Positions 20,827 to 32,600 of a stretch of 64,000 nucleotides of DNA are shown here, piece after piece. Source of the stretch: Mytilus trossulus (Eukaryota > Mollusca > Bivalvia > Mytilida > Mytilidae); assembly GCF_036588685.1 (NCBI RefSeq), contig NC_086380.1, positions 66,104,180-66,168,179 of the forward strand. Direction: 5' to 3'. The notes under the pieces are model-generated. The model saw nothing but the letters and a program-made list of their open reading frames with translations. It had not been told where the DNA came from and did not search any database. The position numbers and the translations under genes were made by a program. Each line of letters opens with the position of its first letter. Position 1 is the first letter of the stretch.

Positions 20827-21294
20827 TTTATTTAAACAGAATTGCTATTCCGTAAAAAAAATTAACTGATATATTTGAAGTCATTGCGGACATTGCTTAT
20901 TTTCTGTCATCAGTATCTTGGTAGCATATTCTTTAATTTTTGCAGCTATTTTGTATATATTTGCACCCGAATATTCCCTATTCTTTAATTGGTTTGTATT
21001 TTTTTCTCTATTTTTAATTATTGTTTTACCGTTACTATATATTCCATAAACCCAATCCACACCCTCGTATCATTTTGTAGTTATCTTTGTTGTTTGTAGT
21101 ACCAGTGTTCGTAATATCTTTTATAATAATACATAATAAGCATTTCGTTTACAGATTTTAGTCACATATACTATACGTTTTACATAATTTTCGTCTTGAT
21201 GCATTCCACTACTCGAGGTAAAAAATGGAGATGTTTGCAATTTTTGAAAATCTAGTTAATCTCCGCAACGCTTTCATTTGTGCTTTTCTTAATC
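20827..21294. other. No gene recognised
   Basis: AT-rich sequence without a recognisable gene or repeat. Confidence 0.45.
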
Positions 21295-22015
21295 ATGAAT
21301 GTCGTCAGTGGTTGTCTTATAACTTAAATAATTTGGCCATTGAAATAGAGGGACGAAAGATACCAGAGGGACAGTCAAACTCATTAATCGAAAATAAACT
21401 GACAACGCCATGGCTAAAAATGAAAAAGACAAGCAGATAAACAATAGTACACATGACACATCATCGAAAACTAAAGAATAAGCAACACGAATCCCACTAA
21501 GAACTAGGGGTGATCTGAGGTGCTCCGGAAGGGTAAGCAGATCCTGATTCACATGTGGCACCCGTCATGTTGCTTATGTGATAACAAATCGGGTAAATAG
21601 TCTAATTCGGTAGGTCACATTCATGAAAGGGAAGGTTACGATGTAAGGAACATATCCGATATCATTTGCGAAACGATTGTTCCATCACGGTCAACCAACT
21701 CGTGAAGGCGTCCGTACAATTTACGAAGGTATGATTTCAACTTCATCATTTGGTACTTTTGGTTTAGTAGCTTCCTTAGCTTGTTAGCAACATCCCTCTA
21801 TCAAAAAAATCATGATAGAAAAAAGGCAAGCCGGGTATATCGTATCAATTGGGAGATTTATACCCCGTATGCAGGTGCTGCTGGAATGTTGCTACTTAGA
21901 AATGAAAAGTTCACAATTGGAAAGCTGAAATCATCTCTTTTGTCGTAAGGTAGTGTTTTCAACCGACTCTCATTGTCAATTTCTAGATGTAAGTCAAGAT
22001 ATGAGGCCGACTAAA
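21295..22015 (-). mobile_element. Retroelement fragment, family F (- strand)
   Basis: The reverse complement matches 48955-49560: the block around ATTGACAATGAGAGTCGGTT, the region ending in ACTCGTGAAGGCGTCCGTA on the + strand, and the non-coding tail with CATGGCGTTGTCAGTTTATT. The reverse-transcriptase C-terminal frame is broken here, so this is a dead copy. Confidence 0.65.
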
Positions 22016-23676
22016 CTGTATCGAATAAGCACTGATGAAAAATGTTGATAAACTTTGTTAAATCTGGTCACCTCCTTTTTAGATTTTAAGTTACGAATAT
22101 TATATAAACACTATCAAAGGGGGAAACATGTTTATCTTACGAATGAAGACATTGCAGCCCCTTTATTGGTTTACAGCTTTTATTCCTTACATTGCATCAT
22201 CATCATATTTGACATGAGGCACCTGTTTACGCATAGGGAGGAGAAAAACCCTATTCTTCGTGTGGTCAAAGTACAAGGTCACACTTGCTTTAAATGGACA
22301 GATTGTTTATTTGCTTAATTAAAGAGGAATTGATTAGACACAAGTAAATCATACTTTTGAAGTCTTCTGCATAATACAATATAAAATTACAATAACAGTG
22401 TAATATAATGAACATGCATATAAAGCAAACAGTTTATACATGTATGGAATATAATACTAGCTTTTATAGGTAAAAAGAGGAGAGAAAGAAAAGAAGAGAA
22501 AAGTAATATAATTATGTGATGATGACGTGTGTGTTGATGATGACGATGATGTTCCGTGCCAGAAACAATAACGCTCTAACAAGCTGGCATAAGAAATCTG
22601 TTTTATTGACCTGTTAATGAAATTTTGAACATGTTTGAAAGTTTTAATAGTTTTATCGTTCGAAAGTTCCAAGTGTCCGCAAATTAATAATTTTGTATCT
22701 ACAACACAGTTTTAGGATAGCCAGTTAAGATTATCGAATAAGTTTTTTCTACCTTATTAATACACATGGAATTCGGATCACAAGTTCCTACAAATAGGAT
22801 CAACTAAAACATCGTCTACCATCCAAGCTTTCTCTTACCAAATGACATAACGCCAATTCAAATTATGTATTTGTGTGACAATATGATGGGCTTTATAATA
22901 TATATATATATAACTATATATTATAAAACGTCTGAATAATAGTCAACGATGTTTCCCACGAGGGCGCTTGATCGGTACAAGTAACGATACATGTACACAA
23001 TAAAATAAATTATATAAACGCTTAAAAAGTGTAAGTAACAACACCAATAACATAAAAAGGAACTATAATGTAATTATTTATAAATATTTCGGATAACGGA
23101 TATCCGTCATCGGTATATATGAGTGTGATGTTGAATGAATCAATCATCAGTCTACTTAGATTAAGCTGTTACAATCTTGAAATTTATACAATAAAGAAGT
23201 CAAACCAAACATCAGGTAAGACGCTTGCACAATTCTAAACATTTGTTAAACACGACATAGGTTATATGACTAATTACATCAGAGAGTTCAAATATATGCT
23301 TTAAATAAAAATAATAATGTGCGATATTCTAAAGCTTTAACGGTGTCGATAATTATGATGTTACAAGAAAGATTGCGTCAATAAGAGTTCAAAATAAACA
23401 GCACTGAACGGTCTAAATTTATAAATATTTCCGATTTGACAACGGTAGTGTAGTTACAATAGAGTCTGCGATGTTTATAACAAACGGCCGCTAAAATATA
23501 ATTATACATTTTGACTAAAGTAAACTAGTTGAACGTGGCTTGGTACTAATACATCCCTAAAAAAAATTGTTATATTCAACAGATTTATTTTAGAGATGAG
23601 TAAGGTAAAGGAATAGAAACAGATACTGTAATAATAAGTAATATAACCCAGATGTAAAGCACTGCATGGTGTCGAA
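22016..23676. other. No gene recognised
   Basis: AT-rich DNA with a TA microsatellite at about 22895-22915. There are no coding exons or named repeats that I can support. Confidence 0.45.
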
Positions 23677-24440
23677 CTACATCTTTTCATTGATCCCATT
23701 TGGTACCAAAGTTATTAATTTTCTTATCCAAAATCTTTCCCGAGTAAGTCTATCCTCCCTAGAACAAGCAGAGTTGTGGCCAATGATAGTAATGGTCAGT
23801 CGATTGAGTTCTGCCTTAGTGTGGCCAAGGGATCTCAAATGACGACTTAGAGGGAGGTCTGGCTTGCATTGGTAGTCGCTGCGATGACCGTTTATTCGTT
23901 TGTGAAACGGCTGTGATAACTCGCCAACATACTGTTTAACACATTTACACTGTAGGAGATACACAACATTTGTAGTCTTGCAATTAACATTGCAAAATAG
24001 TGTGTATGCTGTACCAGCGGAGTGACTGTTAAAAGTCTGGGTAATCAGTATTTGTTTGCAGACATCGTTTGTTTCTACAACCCTTACAAGAGCCCACTGA
24101 CGAAGAGCCTGCTTGAGAGGATAACTCAGCTCTCACCAGCAAGTCTTTCGGGTCTACGAAAAGCTAGTACAGGTGGCTCGGGAAAGATCTTGGATAGTTT
24201 AGGATGTTTTTCGATATATTTCCAACTTTCGCGGATAAGTTGTCAAATTTTGGAAGGTAAGTCAACACAAAAGGCACCCTCCTGTTGACCTTTTTGACTC
24301 TATATTGTAAAAGTTCATCTCGGCTGATGTTGCTAGCACGAGAAAAACCTTAATTAATGTCTCTCCTTTTATAGCCCCGATGTTTTAGTTGACCGCAAAG
24401 TTCTTGTAGTCGTTTTTTGGCAACATCGTTGGTGGAGCAA
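23677..24440 (-). pseudogene. GIY-YIG endonuclease retroelement relic
   Basis: Read on the - strand, 23964 to 23677 is open for 95 codons and ends a GIY-YIG-type nuclease domain: VYLLQCKCVKQYVGE at the start (the GIY-YIG strand pair), then HKRINGHRSDY, LPLSRHLRSLGHT and RERFWIRKL. Upstream on the same strand (24440 to 23965) degenerate pieces such as FVLTYLPKFD, LAFRRPKDLLVRA and a cysteine-rich GCRNKRC stretch can be read, but frameshifts and stops interrupt them. This order (spacer, cysteine motif, GIY-YIG) is that of the C-terminus of Penelope-like or related retroelement polyproteins. It is inactive, and its reverse transcriptase part is missing. Confidence 0.75.
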
Positions 24441-27395
24441 ATCATTTATATTCGTATGGCCTGGCTGTAGGAATTTTTGTATATATATTCATATTTATAA
24501 TTATATATTCTCAAAATGTTTATTAAATTGAGTAGAATAAATTCAAAGGGTATATCTATTAAGAAAATCATGACCTTGTAAAAGGTTGTTTAATTGACCG
24601 ATACGTTGCATATAACATGTTTACATGCAGACCAGGTGGTGACATATAGCAATAACAATTAGTTAAAACACTGGACATACTACATGTATTCTTCAAACAT
24701 CAATTTCCAGGTTGGTCATACCCCTACACTGATGCAGTATCCCAACTTCTTAAACTAGGATGAAAATCTACTATACATTGAATTTCCTTTAGTGTGTGCT
24801 ATGGATATTTCTGTGCTGCGTTTTTTAACCATTGTGCTTGAATTGCTTTTGGCTTTTGTTTATATATATATATATAAAAAATATATGTATTATATGGTGT
24901 GTGAATTTTGTTCTGTTCAGTCTTTGTGTAGTACAACGTATTCATCTTAAATATTTTGTCTTATTTGGATCATTTGGTCAGAAGAACAGAAAAAAATAAA
25001 TAATAACAGCTCCCTCTCGTTGACAAATCTCTTCATGGATAAAAGTGCAACTGATATTTTTCTATCCAATTCAAATTTTAATTAAGGGTTAAAAACTTAA
25101 AATACTTTCAAATTATTTGCATTACATTAAAATAAATGTCAGTTGGACATTTTAAAATGCTATGCTAAATAATACTAGTACTACTGTAACAGAAAATTTA
25201 ATCCGGGTATAATTTTTAGTCTTATTTTTTCACCTGTCATTCAACCCAAACTCTAATTGAAAAACCCTTTGTTCTTGATTACCTTTGATCTCATCTATCC
25301 AACTTTTTTATTTTACCCTTACTACCTTTAATTTTAAAAAGTTGGATAAATGACAATGAACCGTCAAAACAGGTCAATTGGAGTCAACTAAATATATATT
25401 CATCCCTGTATCTTTTGATTTAAGTCTGTTATGGTCAAATTGATAGAAACCTTGACACTGTTTATATTCTGTATATATAGTTATGTATATTACTGTATAA
25501 AGAGACCGTTCGTTATGGGCACTGGTCAAAAAGGGCTTGATTAATCTGGTATCCCAAATAACCATGTGTTGTGTTACATTTGTGTGGCGAAAACCCGACT
25601 CTAGTAAAGACCAATTATGTATATTTATTAATTAAGATATGAGTATATTTGAGAAATAATTATATTTTAATTTATCTGCTTATCATTATACACTATACAC
25701 TGCTATAATGATCTATAACACTTATGCACAAAACATTTATTTAAATTTAAAAAAATCATTCGATATTTATTTTGAATTGATATTAAAATTACAGTAAATG
25801 TATGTTTCATAAAATTGGGTACACTGATTTAAACTTGTTTAAAATTCAATCTATTGATCCTACATGTCTTTTTAACACTATTTTTGTCATACAAAACAGC
25901 GCTTTAGGTGAAACGCAATAAGTTATCGCTTCAGGTGAAACGCAATAAATTATCAACAATCAAATTTATATTTAAAGGTATTTCCAATCTATTTTTATAT
26001 CAAAAAGAAGTAATATTGTCATAAAATGGCGTCGATACAATATCAACATATTTAATGTAAGTCATCCTTTATTCTTTCAACTAGTGTTTATCTTGTCTGG
26101 AGAACGATGCATTTGGTTACTTTTTCATAAATTTACAACCTTTTTTTCATTATTAATGACCATGGTAAGCAATTAAATTCATGATATTGATAGACATTTA
26201 TTTTTCACTGTAGACTAGTGCCTATAAACAAGACTTTATGAATTAGACGAAGTACTCCTCAAAACAGTCGTATTGAATTTTGAAGTAAAAAAACCAAGGC
26301 AGTTTGAGATTATTTTTTTTTAGGGGGGGAGGTGGAGTTTGTGGGGGGATTTTTCTTCTCAAAATGAATTATTTAATGGAACAAAACATCTTGTTGTAAA
26401 CCTTCCCTTTTTTGGAACAGGTTATCAAAAAGTAACTTATCTACTCTATATGTGGCCATTCCCATTATCTTCCGTACTTCAGTTTCGTTTTATTAGGGAC
26501 TTTCCGTTTTGAATTTTCCTCGGAGTGAAAGTTCGCATCTCAGTTTCAAAATAATGAACTTTTCAAAACACTAGTTTATTTTGATTGGGGATTAATAAAG
26601 TAATCAAAGGAGAAAAAAATATATAGGTCAATGTACTTGTTTTTCGTAATATTAGTCATTGACATTTTGGAGGGAAAATATTTTAAATTCTCTGGACTTT
26701 TCATAGCTTTATCATTGACAAGTTTAGTTCTCAAAAACTATAAAAAAAATATTGAAATTCTATAAGACTTTTACAGATGGGTTAACATTATACAATCATG
26801 TGAAAGATTTGAAAATGGGGGTCAATTGGTAAATATTTTTAAGGCATTCAAATGGATAAAACCAGAGGTTTCCGAAAATCTGTTAAAAATCCCAAAACGT
26901 GACAAGCGAACTTCATTTTAAAAGTATGTTTGTGATTTTACTTTTTATCAATACAACAAATAAACAAATAGAACAATATGGACTCGTCCAGTGTTCAGTT
27001 TGAAAGTTTCAGTTACTGTACGCATTCATGCATGTTCCAGCTGACTTACTCAATTTACGTGACTGTACAGCAGAAAAATAAGTTGAAGGTACACTAATAA
27101 TAACTACAATTTATGTATGATTTAATAACAATGACAGGTCCACATCATAAGTTTTTTTTCTTTCATTTATACTCCGCCTATCTAAGCGATATCTTGATAT
27201 GAGTTCATAAAAATCAAACAGTCTACACAATTAGTGACTTCATACAGGAAATTCTCCCTTTCCAATATTTTATAATTCACAATTAATAAATGTCTTTGAA
27301 TTTTTTTTAAAATGTCAAGGAACGTAGGAATTAGATTTATGAAATCACACGTTTTAACATTTTAAGCTACGCTGCAGAAAGATTTATATAGATAT
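24441..27395. other. No gene recognised; minor repeats
   Basis: AT-rich. It contains a TA tract at about 24862-24890, a 27-bp unit repeated twice at 25901-25954 (GGTGAAACGCAATAA core), and a piece of the repeat A tail near 26490-26530 (AGGGACTTTCCGTTTTGAAT). No coding content was recognised. Confidence 0.45.
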
Positions 27396-27740
27396 AAGAA
27401 GATGTGATATGAGTGCCAATAGGGTAACTCTCCATTTAAATTATAATGTGCATTGCAGGTTAAAGTATGGCCTCCTACACGCAGCCTTGCCTCATACATA
27501 TTTTTTTAGAACAGCAAGCCATTAAGATCCCAAATGGATATTGTTAAACAATTTAAACAAAACAACAACAAAAAACACGGTCTAATCTATATAACAAAAA
27601 AAAAAAAAAAAAAAAACCGAAACAAAATTATGAACAAAATCAACACTAGACAACCACTGAACACAGATTCCTGATTAAGAACAGGTGCAAATAAAAACCC
27701 AGCGTAATTGAACGTAGTAATAGGCGTCAAACTTCACCTT
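27396..27740. repeat. Repeat B (-) next to repeat C fragment
   Basis: 27396-27520 is a reverse copy of family B (GAAGATGTGATATGAGTGCC, GGGTAACTCTCCAT). An A-rich block with a run of about 22 A follows at about 27597. 27640-27740 matches the middle of family C (ATTCCTGATTAAGAACAGG). Confidence 0.6.
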
Positions 27741-28046
27741 AACCTGAAACAGTAGTTTGACATTACAAAATGTTCAAGATAGAAAGACACAATAAAATAA
27801 TACTTGAAATGGCTTAACTCAATAGAAAATAAATATATTTATTCCATATTGATAAAATTTTAGTAGGTTTTTCTATATGAATTGGATTTTGAATAAATAA
27901 GCATATTCACCTGCGAAAAAGGATATTCACCGCGCAAAACGTCGCGTGCTTTTACGTGCATAATTTTGGTAAAACAACGTTTGATGTACAATTGGTTTTG
28001 GTAAATAATTGTCATTACATAGATTTATCTCGTAATACGGAATAAA

Positions 28047-28192
28047 ACAATTACTGTCTTTTGTTTCGGTAAATATGTGGTGTAATTGACTTTTGAAAAA
28101 CTGATATTCACTTCGGCCGTTGGCCTTAGTGAATATCAGTTTTTAAAAAGTCAATAAAACTACATATTTCCTCATCAAAAAAGAGTAATTGT
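28047..28192. mobile_element. Near-perfect foldback (long hairpin) element
   Basis: About 65-bp arms pair around a short CGGCCGTTGGCC centre. The inner arms GAAAAACTGATATTCACT and AGTGAATATCAGTTTTT are exact complements, and the outer parts (ACAATTACTG ... AAATATGT) pair with some mismatches. RNA from it would form a long stem. Confidence 0.82.
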
Positions 28193-29482
28193 ATAGTATT
28201 AAACATCAATAAAGATATCCTTTATTCAAACAAAGGTCCTTTGATTTTCTTTATTTATATCAATGCAAATATTGTAAAACAAAATGACTTCTTTATAACA
28301 TTTTGTTAGATTCTCTTTCCACTTGATAAAAATATAAAACAAAATTATATAAATGGATAATAGATGATGTGATAAATAAATGATTTATATATATTATAAA
28401 TATATAGATTTTAACACTGCATCGAGTGTGATACGATATTTATTCACCCGGACAATTAAATTTTCAAATTTAAGACGTCAGACTCAACGAGCGTTCTTAA
28501 TATTAAATTCTAACTGTCGAGAGTGGATAAATATCCTAATTCACGATATTTGGTAATGGTCAGTTTCTCTAAAGATTTTTAGATAATATGCAAGCTCTAT
28601 GTGACGTCGACCTTTTTCGTGCAGTCACAATTTGAAATTCAGAAGAAGTGCATGAAAATTCGACGTCATAATCGAATTTTGACCAATGAAGAACTGAGAT
28701 CAAATAAAAGGTTTTAAAATTAGAGAAAAACAATTACATTTCCATGCACACGAATAATATAGTTTTAACTTTCTTACTTTCTAGTGAGGAACATTTAACT
28801 CAATGTTTTGGAGGCTAATTTCCACCGTCGTAAAGTCGAGTTGACAAAATAATTAAGGCGTCGTGCCTAAATAATAACAATGATAGAATGTATCCTTTCT
28901 TAACTGCTTAAGCTTCCACCTATTACTTTCGATTCTAAATGAATCAACTAAACTTAACCTAAGTCTTTTCTTTTTTGTTTTATATGTTGAATTAAGACTG
29001 CGAGATTTGTTATTGTTAATCACAATTAGCAACAAATGATTAGAGTGGTTAAATATCACAAAACGGTTAAATGATGATAACGAAAAAAACACTTTTAGTG
29101 CCAACATTTGACTGTTCTTTGTTTTGTCACTAAGGGGAAAGAGTAAAGGCACAACTAACGTAATATATCTTTATAATTTATATTTATTCGAAATATCCTC
29201 AAAAATGTGGTACACATTTTTCAAAACCCCACTTTGCTTGTTAGTCAGTGTGTGCCACATAGTTGATGTTATTTCTACACCGACAGAAATAAGATTATAG
29301 TCGATTTCTAAAACAGATCGTCACCTTCTTACTGTTAAATGACAAATTATAATTATTCCAGAAAGTGATGACAATAAAAGAGAAGTTTCAATATGGTCGG
29401 AAACAAGGGGATACTGACAAGGAAAACGATACATATTATAACAATGTTCTGACAATCTAAAATTCAGAGTTACTCACTTAAT
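28193..29482. other. No gene recognised; upstream of the HEPN-Roc-COR-death gene
   Basis: The part next to 29483 should include the promoter and 5'UTR of the long + strand gene. I see no unambiguous TATA box. A 99-codon - strand frame at 28853-29152 has no recognisable content. Confidence 0.4.
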
Positions 29483-29663
29483 ATGAACGACGAACCTTCG
29501 ACATCAGGTGGCAGTACACGTTCAATATCACAAAAGCACCAAGATGATGTCGATGTGATGGCTGCCAAACCTCCGGAAGTAAGAGATGGAACAAAACTTT
29601 CAATACCACTGAAACTGAAAGATAACAATGATGTGATATCTGACAAGCATCCAGTAGTAACAG
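29483..29663 (+). CDS. HEPN-Roc-COR-death gene, exon 1 (start)
   Basis: Contains 60 codons plus one base, donor ACAG|GTATTT. Starts MNDEPSTSGG; it is polar, low in hydrophobic residues and probably disordered. It ends in phase 1, matching the phase-1 entry of both HEPN modules. No signal peptide is present, consistent with a cytosolic protein. The start is inferred from the first ATG in frame; an earlier non-coding exon is possible. Confidence 0.65.
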
Positions 29664-32600
29664 GTATTTGTATCTTATTCAGTAAGCACATAAGGTTCAT
29701 TCACATTCTGAATGTTTTTTACTGAGAACTTATTATATCGTTTGACAGTTGTATTCATTTGGGAACAAACTGTGATCCTATACTTGCCGATTATTTTCGT
29801 TTCTCTTTTGAGGCAAGTTTAATGTTCTAACATCACGATCTTCTTCATAGACGATGTTCTTTAACTGAGTGAATCTATTGATTGTATCAATAAACAAAAA
29901 ATAATATGAAACAACGAATACTGCCAGAATAGATAAAGTCTGCCTCTAATGCACAGTAGTTGTCGTTTGTTTATGTAATTTATACTTGTTTCTCATTTTT
30001 CGTTTTTATATAGATTAAACCGTTGGTTTTCCTGTTTGAATGGTTTTACACTAGTAATGTTGGGGCCCTTTATAGCTTGTTGTTCGGTGTGAGCCAAGGC
30101 TCCGTGCTGAAGGCCGGACATTGACCTATAATGGTTTTCCTTTATGGATTGTTATTTGGATGGAGTGTTGTCTCATTGGCACTCACACCACATCTTCCTA
30201 TATCTAGATTAACTTATTTTTTTTATTCCACTGAGAGTTGTTTAAGAACTGAACTTAACGACACAAATTGATTAAAAAAAATTCAAACGAAACGTTATAA
30301 TTCTGTGAACCTACATTTTAGCAGAACATTCATTAGAATATTTATCTTCTGTTTTCTACAAAATTCCAGGGCTTGCTTGTCCATTGATTATTTTATAGTT
30401 TGACAGACGCCATTATGTTTCGGTTTACCTTAAGGGAATATGTAACATATTACCACTGACATTAGCCGCTTGTTGTTATAACAATCTCGTCTTTGATTAT
30501 ATTATTAAAGAATGTGACCGATCACCATGTATTTAACTTGCCATGAGTAACTTCTTGTTCAAAAGGGTTCATGTTATTTCTGCTTTAGTTTTGAGTGTTG
30601 TTTTTTCGGTTTTTTGTAAGCGACTGCAAATAAAAACCTGTGCATTATACACTTTTTTCAAAATTAATCATGGGGATAGATCTTCATATGTGAAACACCT
30701 ACATATATTGATGCCTCTTATTATACCTTTACTGGAAGACTATCAGATTTTTTCTTAGAAGTACTATTTTCCAGAAAACGTTACATTTGAATCATGCAAA
30801 ATACAAATAACGATTTATTTTACGTTTACTTAACTCATATCAATGAACTAATATTCAATGGCATAACTAAAATAGCTGAACAAGTAAATGTTTTGACAAT
30901 TACAATAACAATATTGTAATGTCTGAAAACAGGTTGCATTAACTCGTGATTCGAAAATTATACAAAAATTGGAAATTTAACAATTGGATAAAAGATTTGT
31001 TTGGTTCACGTTCATTTGTTGACAACACTCTTCCAATACAAACCACCTAAACTTCCACAGTAACGTAAACCGATATTAGCACAATAAAGCAAAATGCGAA
31101 TTAAGGTGATACCCAACACTTTCACTAAAATTAATTTGGCTCGTTAAATTTTCATAAACTTTTACCTTTTAAGTATTTACTTTGACCCTTTAACAAAAAT
31201 ATACATTTGAAAATTTTTGAACCAACCGTTTTGTCAGAAATATTATACTGGTTACATAGCAGTTTGACAAACAGCAATTTTGATCATTGAGAAGCTTAAT
31301 ATTCCTTTTACAACACAATATAATTTAAACGGTAAGCTGACTTTACAGAGTTATCTTCCCGTAGTGTTAGGTACCACCTTATTGTACAAATAACAAGATA
31401 TATTGTGAATAAAGTAGTGAACAATATGTTACTTTAACAGAAAGAAAACTAATATGTTTATTGTAATCAATATTTGAATTTATGTCTGTGCATATTAGGT
31501 ACATTATTTAATTACCAACTATAGCATGCTTCGTAATATATTAGTACTCACCACATGTGCCTTATCCTTTTTTATAATCTATATGTATGATACAGAATAA
31601 TTTCAATTTTTGTTCAGTTACATCAATTAATTCCAATTCAAGTTTTTAAAACTTATTTTTCGCAATCAAATCAAATCAAAGTTTTTCCAGTTTACATCAA
31701 CACATGTTTTTTCAGTGAACCGGATATACGATAGTGATTTGATACAGTGAGGGTTATCAGGTGAAAATCAATTGCACTGTTTTAAATATAATTATGTATG
31801 TTAAACTACTTAGTATTGTATAAACTCATTTGATTTTTCCCTAGTCAAGTGAGGCTGTATGAAGACAGGGTCCCTAAGTATGCGACCTAGGCTACTTTGG
31901 TACATGTATTTGTATATCAGGGAATGATTGAATTATACATTTGTTATTGTTCAAAAATACATTGTACAAATAACCATTTATTTTCCTATGTGCCATTTAA
32001 TGGAAGTGTTGTGGAAAGTATATATTAATAAGGAGAATATACGACTATAACTTTCGTTGACTGATATCTAAACGTTTAATATATTTACTAGAATATATTT
32101 ATGTATATAGATATAGTCTTGAATGTTAAACTGCCCTATTTTATGTCGAGTTTAAAAATGTTTAAGACATTTTATCTGCAAGCTATTTTCTACGATAGTA
32201 GCTGTTATTTTAATTGTTAAGGTATGCAATCAACATATGACGTAATATTGCACATTTCATCGGCATTATTAAAAATATGATTTAGTATATAACAATGTCT
32301 GAATTGGTGTAGTTTTAATGATGGGAAAATTTATAGAACTATAAACTGGTGGAGTTTTTACAACTGTTTAAACAAAAACAAAAAGACAAATCGTATATAA
32401 CACGACTTCTGTGTCAGACATTAATATACTCTTTGCATTTGACATGTTTAACATATGATTAAACGCAATGTTTTTGTATTTTTATTTTAAGCAGAACTGT
32501 CAGCTTTAGACGATAGGCAGAAGAGATGGTTGATTGTTGGAATATGTCTTCAGAAGATAGTATTACCAGCACTGAGGCAGTATATTGTTCCAATTTTAAT

